NCBI RefSeq assembly: GCF_010548375.1
Contig: NZ_JAAGLY010000036.1
Span: 1-64,000, forward strand
Reading direction: 5' to 3'
From: Streptomyces sp. SID13726
GTDB taxonomy: Bacteria; Actinomycetota; Actinomycetes; Streptomycetales; Streptomycetaceae
Length of the DNA: 64,000 nucleotides
Shown here: piece by piece, positions 33,457-41,644 of the stretch
How the letters are laid out: each line of letters opens with the position of its first letter
Numbering within the stretch: position 1 is the stretch's first letter
Position numbers and translations under genes: made by a program
The notes under the pieces: generated by a model
What the model saw: the letters and a program-made list of their open reading frames with translations, nothing else
Database searches by the model: none
Told to the model about the DNA's origin: nothing

Positions 33457-35358
33457 GTGAACGACCGATACGACGCGGGTTACGGCGGCGATCAAGAGAA
33501 CCAGTACGAACTCGTCGGCTACGACGAGTACGGCCGACCGGTGTACCAGCAGGTCCCGCCGCAACAGGCTCCCCAGCAGCAGTACGACCCCTACGCACAA
33601 CAGGGCTACGGCTACGACCCGTACGCCACCGGCCGGCAGCAGACGCCGTACGACACGGGCCACCAGAACCCCGTCCCGCCGTACGACCCCTACGGCACCG
33701 GCGACACCGGTCAGCAGGCGCCCGTACCGCCCTACGACCCGTACGCCAACGGGGCCCAGCAGGGCGCCGGTTCGGCGACGGCGTACGACCCCTACGGCCG
33801 GGCCGCCGCGAGCGGGCAGCAGCCCCGCGTCGCCGAGCAGACCGCCTACATCCCGCAGCAGGGCGGGCGGACCGAGGGCACGGACACCGCCGGGGCGGGC
33901 CATGCCGAGGGCCTGCGGGCGCCGTCGGGTCACGCCGGCACCCAGGCCGGCGCCGGCTTCGGCCCGGCGGCCGACGCGGACCGCGGCGACGGCGGCCGTG
34001 CGGGTGGTGGCCGTGCCGGTGGCGAGCATGCCGGTGGCGGCCATGCCGGTCATGACCCTGCCGACGGTGACGAACGGCAGTACCAGACCGCGCAGTTCGC
34101 CTTCGTCGAGGAGCCCGACGGTGACTCCGAGGACGTCATCGACTGGCTCAACTTCACCGAGAACCGCACCGAGCGCCGTGAGGAGGCCAAGCGCCGCGCC
34201 CGCAGCCGGCTCGTCGCCCTGGTCGTCGTCCTCGCCCTGGTCGCGGTCGGCGGCGTCGGCTACCTCTGGTACGCCGGGAAGCTGCCCGGTCTCTCGGACC
34301 CGGAGAGCAAGAAGGGCACCACGATCGCGGCGAGCGCCCAGAACCGCGACGTGATCGTCGTCCACCTGCACAACACCACGAAGGGCGGCACCTCCACGGC
34401 GCTGCTCGTCGACAACACCACCACCAAGCAGGGCACCACCGTCCTGATCCCCAACTCCCTCAACCTGACGTCCGACGACGGCTCCACGACCACCCTCGCC
34501 AAGTCGGTCGGCGACGACGGCTCCTCCGGGACCCTGGACTCCCTCGACACCGTCCTCGGCACCGACATCGAGGGCACCTGGCGTCTGGACACGCCCTATC
34601 TCCAGAACCTGGTCGACCTCGTCGGCAACATCGACGTCGACACCAACGCCGCCGTGCCCGACCCCGCCGCCAAGAAGAAGGGCGAGGCACCCCTGGTGAG
34701 CAAGGGCAAGGGCCAGACCCTCAGCGGCAAGATGGCCGTCGCCTACGCCACCTACCAGGCCTCGGGCGAGGCCCAGAACGCCCAGCTGGAGCGCTTCGGC
34801 CAGGTCATGCAGGGCGTGCTGCGCAAGCTGTCCTCCGATCCGACGGCCGCGACCACCACCGTCCAGACGCTGGCCCAGATCCTCGACCCGTCCCTCACCG
34901 ACAAGGACCTCGGCACCTTCCTCGCCAAGCTCGCCGACCTCGCCAAGGGCGGCGACTACAAGACCGCGCTGCTCCCCGTCCAGCAGGACGGCACCCTGAG
35001 CGCGGCGGCCGGCGCGAGCGTGGTCAAGGACGTCCTCGGCGGCAAGGCGAAGAGCCCCGACAAGGACGCGGCGGTCAGCGTCTCCGTCCAGAACGCCACC
35101 GGCACCAAGGACAACACCGAGAAGGCCCGCGTGGTCCTCCTCAACGGCGGCTTCACCTTCGTCGACGGCGGCACCCCCGCCTCGACCCAGGCCACCTCCG
35201 AGGTCGTCTACGCCGACGCCGCCGACAAGGCGAACGCCACCGAGGTCGCCAAGACCCTGGGCCTGCCCACCAGCGCCGTCCGCAAGGGCAGTGCCGCGTC
35301 GGGCGCGAACGTCTCCGTGATCCTGGGACAGGACTACAAGCCGGGCTCGTCCTCCTAG
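33457..35358 (+). CDS. LCP-like membrane protein with LytR C-terminal domain, catalytic residues apparently lost
   Basis: 633 residues. The N-terminal 220 are disordered with Tyr/Gln/Pro repeats of the YDPYA type, then a membrane span near 249-272. The external region first resembles an LCP domain (DVIVVHLHN, LDTVLGTDIEGTWRLD, LVDLVGNIDVDT, LSGKMAVAYATY) and ends in a LytR_C-type domain (VSVQNATGTKDNTEKARVVL). Where active LCP ligases have SIPRD this protein has LIPNSL, and the Arg-rich ligand helix is replaced by GEAQNAQLERFG. It may therefore be a non-catalytic polymer- or lipid-binding relative. GTG start, 16 bases after nadD. Confidence 0.82.
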   Translation: MNDRYDAGYGGDQENQYELVGYDEYGRPVYQQVPPQQAPQQQYDPYAQQGYGYDPYATGRQQTPYDTGHQNPVPPYDPYGTGDTGQQAPVPPYDPYANGAQQGAGSATAYDPYGRAAASGQQPRVAEQTAYIPQQGGRTEGTDTAGAGHAEGLRAPSGHAGTQAGAGFGPAADADRGDGGRAGGGRAGGEHAGGGHAGHDPADGDERQYQTAQFAFVEEPDGDSEDVIDWLNFTENRTERREEAKRRARSRLVALVVVLALVAVGGVGYLWYAGKLPGLSDPESKKGTTIAASAQNRDVIVVHLHNTTKGGTSTALLVDNTTTKQGTTVLIPNSLNLTSDDGSTTTLAKSVGDDGSSGTLDSLDTVLGTDIEGTWRLDTPYLQNLVDLVGNIDVDTNAAVPDPAAKKKGEAPLVSKGKGQTLSGKMAVAYATYQASGEAQNAQLERFGQVMQGVLRKLSSDPTAATTTVQTLAQILDPSLTDKDLGTFLAKLADLAKGGDYKTALLPVQQDGTLSAAAGASVVKDVLGGKAKSPDKDAAVSVSVQNATGTKDNTEKARVVLLNGGFTFVDGGTPASTQATSEVVYADAADKANATEVAKTLGLPTSAVRKGSAASGANVSVILGQDYKPGSSS

Positions 35359-35390
35359 GCCCGGCCCCGGCCGGAAGCGGTGTCTCCCGA

Positions 35391-35427
35391 GGTGCCCCAC
35401 GTGATCAGAACAATCACGTGGGGTGCC
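35391..35427 (+). terminator. Terminator between the LCP-like gene and rsfS
   Basis: An 11-bp perfect stem extended to 15 bp with two G:U pairs (35391-35405 with 35413-35427) closes on a 7-nt loop, 32 bases after the stop. Confidence 0.7.
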
Positions 35428-35482
35428 GTCGGCGGTCCGTGAGACCCTTGGTGTCAAGTGACCGCCGACCGAAAGCCTTGTA

Positions 35483-35926
35483 GTGACCGCCACTGACCGT
35501 TCCCTCGAGCTCATCAACGCCGCCGCCCAGGCGGCCGCCGACAAGCTCGCCCATGACGTGATCGCCTACGACGTCAGCGACGTCCTGTCGATCACCGACG
35601 CCTTCCTGCTCGCCTCCGCGCCCAACGACCGCCAGGTCAAGTCGATCGTCGACGAGATCGAGGAGCGGCTCTCCAAGGAGCTCGGCGCCAAGCCGGTGCG
35701 CCGCGAGGGCGACCGCGAGGCCCGCTGGGTCCTCCTCGACTACGTCGACATCGTCGTCCACGTCCAGCACAGCGAGGAGCGGGTCTTCTACGCCCTGGAG
35801 CGGCTGTGGAAGGACTGCCCCGAGCTGGAGCTGCCGGCCGACGCCAAGGCGACCCGCGGCAAGGGCGAGGAGCACGCCAAGCTCCGCGCCGAGGAGGACG
35901 ACACCGAGTTCGGGGACCCGCGGTGA
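35483..35926 (+). CDS. rsfS: Ribosome silencing factor (RsfS/Iojap)
   Basis: 147 residues. Binds L14 and blocks subunit joining during starvation. It shows the family core DVLSITDAFLLASAPNDRQVKSIVDEIEE, then EGDREARWVLLDYVDIVVHVQHSEERVFYALERLW. GTG start. The stop overlaps the start of the next gene as GTGA. Confidence 0.95.
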   Translation: MTATDRSLELINAAAQAAADKLAHDVIAYDVSDVLSITDAFLLASAPNDRQVKSIVDEIEERLSKELGAKPVRREGDREARWVLLDYVDIVVHVQHSEERVFYALERLWKDCPELELPADAKATRGKGEEHAKLRAEEDDTEFGDPR

Positions 35927-36582
35927 CCGCTCCCGCCGACCGCGAGGGCCGGGGCCGCCGCGTCATCCTGTGGCGGCACGGCCAGACCTCCTGGAACGTG
36001 GAGCGCCGCTTCCAGGGCAGCACCGACGTCGAGCTCACCGAGACCGGCGTCGGCCAGGCCCGTCGCGCGGCCCGGCTACTGGCCTCCCTCCAGCCCGACG
36101 CGATCGTCGCCTCCGACCTCAAGCGGGCCGCGAACACGGCCGCCGAGCTCGCCGCGGTCACCGGCCTCGACGTGGCCCACGACGAGGGCCTGCGCGAGAC
36201 CTACGCGGGCGTCTGGCAGGGGCTGACGCACGAGGAGATCATCGCCCGGCACGGCGACGAGTACGCCGCGTGGAAGCGCGGTGAGCCGGTGCGCCGCGGC
36301 GGTGGCGAACTGGAGACGGAGGTCGCCGACCGCGCCGCCCCCGTCGTGCTCCGGCACACCGAGAAGCTCCCCGAGGACGGCACCCTCGTCGTGGTCAGCC
36401 ACGGCGGCACGATCCGCACCACCATCGGACGGCTGCTCGGTCTGGAACCCACGCACTGGGAGAGTCTCGGCGGCCTCTCCAACTGCTGCTGGTCCGTCCT
36501 CGGCCAGGGCGCCCGCGGCTGGCGACTGCTGGAGCACAACGCCGGCACCCTCCCGGAGCCGGTGCTCGGCGACGACGACTGA
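35923..36582 (+). CDS. Histidine phosphatase family protein
   Basis: 219 residues. The catalytic RHG with phospho-accepting His19 is in ILWRHGQTSWNVERRFQG, the acid region is LRETYAGVWQGLT, and the second His is in VVSHGGTIRTTIG. It follows rsfS with a four-base overlap, the position held in mycobacteria by the glucosyl-3-phosphoglycerate phosphatase gene next to rsfS. The substrate here is not determinable; a broad phosphoglycerate-mutase-like phosphatase is the safe call. Confidence 0.9.
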   Translation: MTAPADREGRGRRVILWRHGQTSWNVERRFQGSTDVELTETGVGQARRAARLLASLQPDAIVASDLKRAANTAAELAAVTGLDVAHDEGLRETYAGVWQGLTHEEIIARHGDEYAAWKRGEPVRRGGGELETEVADRAAPVVLRHTEKLPEDGTLVVVSHGGTIRTTIGRLLGLEPTHWESLGGLSNCCWSVLGQGARGWRLLEHNAGTLPEPVLGDDD

Positions 36583-36676
36583 GGGCTCCTCCGGGGGCCC
36601 CGGACCGGATTTCACTTTCCGGCAGGGCGCAGGCTAAAGTTCTTCTTGTTCGGCCCGCGGAGCGGGAAGAACGCTC

Positions 36677-36749
36677 GGGGCTATAGCTCAGTTGGTAGAG
36701 CGCCTGCATGGCATGCAGGAGGTCAGGAGTTCAATTCTCCTTAGCTCCA
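36677..36749 (+). tRNA. tRNA-Ala (anticodon GGC), copy 1
   Basis: A 73-nt cloverleaf without encoded CCA. The acceptor stem GGGGCTA/TAGCTCC contains the G3:U70 wobble that identifies alanine tRNAs. The anticodon arm CCTGC-ATGGCAT-GCAGG gives GGC, and the T arm is AGGAG-TTCAATT-CTCCT. A TAAAGT (36635-36640) is a possible -10. It differs from the second copy at three positions. Confidence 0.96.
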
Positions 36750-36772
36750 CAGATCGACACTCTGTTGAGTTG

Positions 36773-37624
36773 TCAAAGATCGATTGATGACGATCCCGTC
36801 TCCGTCAGGAGGCGGGAGTTTTCACGTGTCTCCTCGTCCTCCGGTGTGTAGACCACGATCCGGCACTCGGGCATCCCGTCGATCGACAGCGACTGGGACG
36901 TCATCCGCAGCTCGCCCACCGCCCGGTGCCGGAACGTCTTCACCCTGGGCCCGGGCTGGACCACCTCTCCGCTCGCCCACAGCTCGGCGAAGTGCGCGCT
37001 GGCCGACGCCAGCGCGGATATGAAGCCCTCCCAGGCCGGTTCGCCTACATGTCTGCCGTACGAGGACCGCAGCGTCGCCACCATCACCGGCAGCTCACGC
37101 TCCCGGTGCAGCAGCGGACAGGCCTCGTCGGACACCGTGAACAGGGCCCACAGCGCGTTGGCCACCCCGATCTCGATGATCTCCGGGATCAGGAACAGGT
37201 CCCGGTAGCCGGAGTTCGTCGCCAGGATGTCGTAGCGCGAGTTGTAGACGACGGCCGGGAGCGGGGCGAGGGCGTCGATGATGCCCTGCACCTCGGGGCC
37301 CGTCGACCGGGTCAGGCCCTCCGGGTCCGGGAGGAACGGCACCTGCGCGAGCCGGTACAGATGCTCCCGCTCGGGCGCGTCCAGCCGCAGGGTGCGGGCC
37401 ACGGCGTCCAGGACCTGCGCGGACGCGTTGATCGGCCGGCCCTGCTCCAGCCAGGTGTACCAGGTCACGCCGACGCCGGAGAGCTGGGCGACCTCCTCGC
37501 GGCGCAGGCCCGGGGTGCGGCGCCTGAGGCCCGGCGGCATGCCGACGTCCGCCGGGGTCACCCGGGCCCGCCTGCTGCGCAGGAACGAGGCCAGCTCGGG
37601 CCGTCGCCGCTGTGTCGTCGTCAT
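36773..37624 (-). CDS. XRE-family regulator with MmyB-like ligand-binding domain
   Basis: 283 residues. The N-terminal helix-turn-helix (ELASFLRSRR, TPGLRREEVAQLSGVGVTWYTWLEQGR) is followed by the PAS-like MmyB domain (YNSRYDILATNSGYRDLF, and VKTFRHRAVGELRMTSQSL near the end). The ATG is preceded by GGGGGAC at good spacing. This family usually regulates a divergently transcribed neighbour, here the MFS transporter, and an overlapping pair of palindromes lies in the gap between them. Its 3' end is 24 bases from tRNA-Ala copy 1. Confidence 0.9.
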   Translation of the reverse strand: MTTTQRRRPELASFLRSRRARVTPADVGMPPGLRRRTPGLRREEVAQLSGVGVTWYTWLEQGRPINASAQVLDAVARTLRLDAPEREHLYRLAQVPFLPDPEGLTRSTGPEVQGIIDALAPLPAVVYNSRYDILATNSGYRDLFLIPEIIEIGVANALWALFTVSDEACPLLHRERELPVMVATLRSSYGRHVGEPAWEGFISALASASAHFAELWASGEVVQPGPRVKTFRHRAVGELRMTSQSLSIDGMPECRIVVYTPEDEETRENSRLLTETGSSSIDL

Positions 37625-37685
37625 CGTTGCGTCCCCCATCGCCACGTCCCCCGTCACGACCATCCTCGGTGCCGCACCCGGCGCT

Positions 37686-37709
37686 TGCCAGGTGCTGGCA
37701 GTACCAGCA
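37686..37709. promoter_or_regulatory. Overlapping palindromes, probable operator of the XRE/MFS pair
   Basis: TGCCAG-GTG-CTGGCA (37686-37700) overlaps TGCTGG-CAGTA-CCAGCA (37693-37709). Both are perfect 6-bp inverted repeats sharing the half-site CTGG. They lie 62 bases upstream of the XRE start and 49 upstream of the MFS start, well placed for autoregulation and control of the exporter. Confidence 0.65.
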
Positions 37710-37757
37710 TCAGCGGGCTCTCGGCACCCGTACCGGGATGTCCTCAAGCTCGACGGC

Positions 37758-39230
37758 ATGACGACCACACCCCGGACGGGACTAGGTCCCGCCTCCGTTC
37801 TCCCACCTGACCAAAGTGAAGCACCCGGCACTGACAACCGGGCCCGGCCGCTGCTGGCGCTGGTGCTCGCCGCCCAGTTCATGGCCCTGCTCGACGTGTT
37901 CATCGTGAACGTGGCGGCCCCGACGATCGGCACCGACCTGCACGCCTCGGACGCCGAGCTGCAACTCGTCATCGCCGGGTACGCCATCACCTACTCGGTG
38001 CTGCTGATCACCGGCGCCCGGCTCGGCGAGCGGTTCGGGCACGGCCGGGTCCATCTCGCCGGGCTCGCCCTGTTCACGGCAGCCTCGCTCGCCTGCGGTC
38101 TCGCGCAGGGCGCCACCGAGCTGATCGCCTGCCGGCTGGTGCAGGGCGCCGGTTCGGCGGTGATGATCCCGCAGGTGCTCAGCCTGATCCAGCGCACCTT
38201 CACCGGCGAGGCCCGGATGAAGGCGCTCGGTGTGTACTCGGCGGTCATCGCCGTCGGTGCCGCCGCCGGACAGGTCGTCGGCGGAGTCCTGGTCAGCGCC
38301 GACCTGTTCGGGACCGGCTGGCGGCCGGTGTTCCTCGTGAACGTCCCGGTCGGCCTGGTCCTGCTGGCCGTGGGAACGCGCGTCCTGCTGCCCCGGGACC
38401 GTACGGTGCCCCGGGACCGGACGCGCGGTCTCGACCTGCCCGGCCTGGTGCTGCTCGGCGCCGCCGTGTCGCTGTGCACGGTGCCGCTGGTGCTCGGGCA
38501 GGAGGAGGACTGGCCGCTGTGGTCCTGGCTGTCCCTGGTGGCCGCCGCCGTCCTGTTCGCCGTCTTCTGCGGCTACGAGTCCCGGCTGGCCAGGCGCGGC
38601 GGCGCCCCGCTGATCACGCCGAGCGTGCTGCGCCATCCCGGAACGGGCCTCGCCGTCTTCCGGATCATGGCGGTCATGGCCGTCAACGGCGGCTTCCTGT
38701 TCGTGCTCACCCTGTACGTGCAGGGCGGCCTCGGATACAGCGCGCTGCGGGCCGGACTGTCGTTCGCGCCGACCGCGGTGATCTTCGGGGTCGTCGGACT
38801 GACCTGGCGCCGCTGGCCCGCGTCCTGGCAGCGGCTGCTGACGCCCGCCGGGTTCGTGGTCACCGCGCTGGCCGCGCTGGGCGTGGGGCTCGCGCTGAAG
38901 GACGGCGGCGGGGGAGGCGCCGCGCTGTACGTGGCGTACGCCGGTCTGGGCGCCGGGCTCGCGCTCGGCTTCAGCCCCACGCTCACCAAGGCCCTGGCGA
39001 CGGTGCCGCCCCAGTACGCTGCGGACGCCAGCGGGCTGCTCGCCACGGTCGCCCAGCTCGGTCAGCTGATCGGTGTCGCGGGCTTCGGCACACTCTTCTT
39101 GAACCGACTTGAGTCACTCGGCCCCTCTGAGGCGTATACCTCTGCGGAGGCGCTTTTGGCGTGCATGTTCGCGCTGACCGGGACCGCCGCGGTGGGCGCC
39201 GTGTCCGGACTGGTACTCAGGCGTCGCTGA
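37758..39230 (+). CDS. MFS exporter of the DHA2 (EmrB/QacA) family
   Basis: 490 residues with many hydrophobic spans, probably 14. Diagnostic segments are FMALLDVFIVNVAAPTIGTD in the first span, the loop GARLGERFGHGR, and the motif-C-like GAAAGQVVGGVLV. Proton-driven export of drugs or small metabolites is usual for the group. The start chosen places the first span at residue 33. It is transcribed away from the XRE regulator across the palindromic operator. Confidence 0.9.
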   Translation: MTTTPRTGLGPASVLPPDQSEAPGTDNRARPLLALVLAAQFMALLDVFIVNVAAPTIGTDLHASDAELQLVIAGYAITYSVLLITGARLGERFGHGRVHLAGLALFTAASLACGLAQGATELIACRLVQGAGSAVMIPQVLSLIQRTFTGEARMKALGVYSAVIAVGAAAGQVVGGVLVSADLFGTGWRPVFLVNVPVGLVLLAVGTRVLLPRDRTVPRDRTRGLDLPGLVLLGAAVSLCTVPLVLGQEEDWPLWSWLSLVAAAVLFAVFCGYESRLARRGGAPLITPSVLRHPGTGLAVFRIMAVMAVNGGFLFVLTLYVQGGLGYSALRAGLSFAPTAVIFGVVGLTWRRWPASWQRLLTPAGFVVTALAALGVGLALKDGGGGGAALYVAYAGLGAGLALGFSPTLTKALATVPPQYAADASGLLATVAQLGQLIGVAGFGTLFLNRLESLGPSEAYTSAEALLACMFALTGTAAVGAVSGLVLRRR

Positions 39231-39299
39231 CCGTATTGGTCCGGCCGTGGCAGAATCAAACGGCCGGAAGGGGGCGCGGCCCGACGGGAGGGAGTAGTG

Positions 39300-39473
39300 A
39301 TGCCTGCGAGCATCCTCGTGGAGGTCGGCCACCTCCGCGAAGCGGCATCGACAAGGGATACGACGGTCCGCCTCATCTGCCCTTCCTGCGGTTCCGGCCA
39401 CGTCGCCCAAGTACTCGGCGACAACGGCGGAATCTCCTACGTGTGCACGGCCTGCGGCCACAGCTGGAGCTGA
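39300..39473 (+). CDS. Small zinc-ribbon-type protein (57 residues)
   Basis: The ATG follows a strong GGGAGGGAG site. The translation has two CxxC pairs, ICPSCGSGHV and VCTACGHSWS, spaced as a zinc ribbon, with a short N-terminal segment PASILVEVGHL. No other domain. It overlaps nothing and is followed three bases later by another small Cys-rich gene, implying a two-gene unit. Nucleic-acid or protein binding is plausible; function unknown. Confidence 0.72.
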   Translation: MPASILVEVGHLREAASTRDTTVRLICPSCGSGHVAQVLGDNGGISYVCTACGHSWS

Positions 39474-39476
39474 TCG

Positions 39477-39710
39477 ATGGGTGCACACAGGCGAAAGTGC
39501 GACTGGTGCGGCAGCGGGACGCCGATCGTGCGGGACATGGAGCCGGTCAATCCCGACTACCAGTACTGGTGCGAGGAGTGCGCGCGGGCGCTGATCATAA
39601 AAGGCGACCCCATCGAGACGTACCGTGAACTCGAAGGCGAGCCGATCTACGGCCGGCTCCTTGAGGAACACTGCACGCTGAAGCGGTTCTACTCGTTCGT
39701 GACGGCTTGA
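39477..39710 (+). CDS. Small Cys-rich protein (77 residues)
   Basis: KCDWCGSGTPIV and YWCEECARALII give two CxxC pairs, a likely single zinc site, followed by a mixed-charge tail and HCTLKRFYSFVTA. It starts three bases after the stop of the 57-residue zinc-ribbon gene and ends about 100 bases before tRNA-Ala copy 2. No function assignable. Confidence 0.72.
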   Translation: MGAHRRKCDWCGSGTPIVRDMEPVNPDYQYWCEECARALIIKGDPIETYRELEGEPIYGRLLEEHCTLKRFYSFVTA

Positions 39711-39809
39711 CGTCGTCCCTGCCGCCCGCAGGGAAACGATTTGGTGTTCCCCCCGGTGGACCGTGTAATGTTGGCGTCGCCGCCAGGGAAACCGGACGGA
39801 ACACCGCAC

Positions 39810-39882
39810 GGGGCTATAGCTCAGTTGGTAGAGCACCTGCATGGCATGCAGGGGGTCAGGAGTTCAAATCTCCTTAGCTCCA
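39810..39882 (+). tRNA. tRNA-Ala (anticodon GGC), copy 2
   Basis: A 73-nt cloverleaf with the G3:U70 alanine identity pair, anticodon GGC, and a T arm of AGGAG-TTCAAAT-CTCCT. Upstream, TTGGTG (39741-39746) and TAATGT (39766-39771) form a possible promoter with 19-bp spacing. It differs from copy 1 at three positions (G/A before the anticodon stem, A/G after it, T/A in the T loop). Confidence 0.96.
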
Positions 39883-39889
39883 CAGAAAG

Positions 39890-39920
39890 ATCCCGCCGGA
39901 TCATCTTGATCCGGCGGGAT
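39890..39920 (+). terminator. Terminator after tRNA-Ala copy 2
   Basis: A perfect 13-bp stem (39890-39902 with 39908-39920) with a 5-nt loop is followed by TTCTTGCGTTTT. Confidence 0.85.
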
Positions 39921-39970
39921 TCTTGCGTTTTCAGGGGCAGTTGTTTCGCATACGACTGTCTCGCGTACGA

Positions 39971-40005
39971 CTGAGGGGGCCGCCCGGATCGGGCGGCCCC
40001 CTCAG
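39971..40005. terminator. Terminator facing the NuoF-like gene
   Basis: A perfect 16-bp stem (39971-39986 with 39990-40005) with a 3-nt loop, 26 bases beyond the stop of the minus-strand flavoprotein gene. Confidence 0.8.
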
Positions 40006-40038
40006 TGCTGCCTCAGCAGCCAGTGCTGCCTCAGCGGC
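40003..40038. repeat. Tandem 18-bp repeat across the NuoF-like gene stop
   Basis: Units CAGTGCTGCCTCAGCAGC (40003-40020) and CAGTGCTGCCTCAGCGGC (40021-40038) differ by one base. A partial third copy follows at 40040. The stop codon lies in the second unit. Confidence 0.75.
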
Positions 40039-41644
40039 CCAGTGCTCGCCGCCCGCGGCCCTGGGAGAGGACCGGCAGGTTCCTGGCGGGGGCCTTGTCG
40101 CGCGGTGCCTCCTCTTCGAGGCGCAGGGCCAGCGCGGGGCAACGGCGCACCGCACGCAGGGCCTTGGCCTCGGCGTAGCGCGGCACCTGGGCCTGCGCGA
40201 CCGTCGGGAAGCCGTCGGCGCCGAGTTCGAAGACCTCGGGGAGGATGTCGGCGCACAGGCCGTGACCCCGGCACAGCGTCCAGTCGACGTAGATCTTCTG
40301 ACGGCTGGGGCCGGTCTCCTCGGCCTCGCCGCCGCCCGGGATGCCCGTCGGCATCTGGCCGCCCTCGAAGAGCGGCAGAACGCCCTCCACGGGCCGTCCG
40401 CAGCCGTTGCCGAGGACATGGGCCGCCAGGTCGTCCGTGAACGCCTTGATGGTCGACTCCAGGAACATCGCGGAGCCGTCCGGGTGCGAGCACGCCCCGC
40501 GCCGCTTCACGTTCTTGGCGACCTGCTTGAGCGCCTCCAGAGCGGCCGGACCGCCGCCGTTGAGGATGTCCTCCATGCCGCGCGCGGCGGCCGGCAGGCC
40601 GAGGTAGCAGGGACCGCACTGGCCGGCGCTCTCCTCGGCCAACCACTGGGCCACACGCAGCGATTCGCCCAGCGGGCAGGTCTCCTGGGTGATCGGCAGG
40701 ATCGCGCCGGCGCCGAGCGCTCCGCCCACGGCATCCAGGGAGTTGCGGGAGACGACCGCCTCGTTGACCGTCGCCGCGTCGATCCACTTGCCGTGGTAGC
40801 CGCCGGTCAGGACGCCCTGCGGGACCGGCGGGGCGCCGGCCAACTGAAGGACGTAGCGCAGCGGTACGCCGGTCGGGACCTCGATCACCATGGGGCGCGC
40901 GACGGCGCCGGAGACCGTGAGCATGACGGTGCCGGGCTCGTCGTACAGGCCGGTGTTGCCGTAGCGCTCCGGGCCGATGCGCGCGGCGATGGCCAGCTGC
41001 GCGTAGGTCTCGGCGTTGGACAGCAGGGTCGGCGCTCCGCCGACGCCGCTCTGGGAGGCGCTGATCTTGCGGCCGGGCGGGATGGCCGGGCCGCCGTCGA
41101 TGGAGCGGATCAGCGAGGCCGCCGCTCCGGTGACCATGCGCACGGGGTTGCGCTGCACGCGTGCGCGTAGAGCCGACCTGCGGCCGTTGCTGAGGCCGCG
41201 CTCGGCGAGGGCGGCCTCCATGGAGCGCTGTGTGGACTCCCGGGTGACCCCCACCACGAGCGTGCGGGCACCCAGGGCTTCGGCGGCCAGGAGGGCGCCG
41301 TCCAGGATGAGGTGCGGGGCACGGTTGATGAGCACCGTGTCCTTGCGGCAGGCCGGTTCGTCCTCGCTGCCGTTGACGACCACGACGGGCCGTACACCGC
41401 GCTTGATGGCCGCTTCGGCGACCGAGCGCAGTTTCTTGTGGAAGGGGAAGCCGGCGCCGCCGCGCCCCTTCAGGTTGATGGCTTCGGACAGCTTCGCGAG
41501 CTGTTCGCCGCCCATGGGTTCGAGCGGCCCGTGCACCTTCAGGTGCATGGGCAGGTCAAGTCGTTCGACAAGGTCGAAGCCCGACGTGAGCTGAGGAAGA
41601 CCGACCACGCGGACTTCTGGGACGTCGGGCAGGGCCTCGTTCAC
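40031..41644 (-). CDS. NuoF-like flavoprotein fused to a ferredoxin domain
   Basis: 537 residues. The FMN/NAD(H)-binding core has GRGGAGFPFHKKL at 60-72 and NGSEDEPACRKDTVL, equivalent to the complex I NuoF motifs. The iron-sulfur site reads ESAGQCGPC: Cys343, Cys346 and distant Cys385 remain, but the usual first Cys is Ala340. The C-terminal 90 residues are a small ferredoxin with WTLCRGHGLCADILPEVFEL and RRCPAL, the CxxHxxC pattern of actinobacterial [3Fe-4S]-type ferredoxins. The GTG start has GGAGG upstream and overlaps the stop of the membrane partner, so the two are coupled. It probably passes electrons between NAD(P)H, flavin and the membrane haem protein. Confidence 0.85.
   Translation of the reverse strand: MNEALPDVPEVRVVGLPQLTSGFDLVERLDLPMHLKVHGPLEPMGGEQLAKLSEAINLKGRGGAGFPFHKKLRSVAEAAIKRGVRPVVVVNGSEDEPACRKDTVLINRAPHLILDGALLAAEALGARTLVVGVTRESTQRSMEAALAERGLSNGRRSALRARVQRNPVRMVTGAAASLIRSIDGGPAIPPGRKISASQSGVGGAPTLLSNAETYAQLAIAARIGPERYGNTGLYDEPGTVMLTVSGAVARPMVIEVPTGVPLRYVLQLAGAPPVPQGVLTGGYHGKWIDAATVNEAVVSRNSLDAVGGALGAGAILPITQETCPLGESLRVAQWLAEESAGQCGPCYLGLPAAARGMEDILNGGGPAALEALKQVAKNVKRRGACSHPDGSAMFLESTIKAFTDDLAAHVLGNGCGRPVEGVLPLFEGGQMPTGIPGGGEAEETGPSRQKIYVDWTLCRGHGLCADILPEVFELGADGFPTVAQAQVPRYAEAKALRAVRRCPALALRLEEEAPRDKAPARNLPVLSQGRGRRALGR

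Noticed and set aside
36677..39882. Integrative element between the two tRNA-Ala genes
   Set aside because: No integrase, transposase or att-like core repeat beyond the tRNAs themselves; kept only as a recombination-prone interval.
39741..39974. 77-residue frame containing AIAQLVEHLHGMQGVRSSNL
   Set aside because: This is the translation of tRNA-Ala copy 2, a well-known artefact, and the flanking codons do not look coding.
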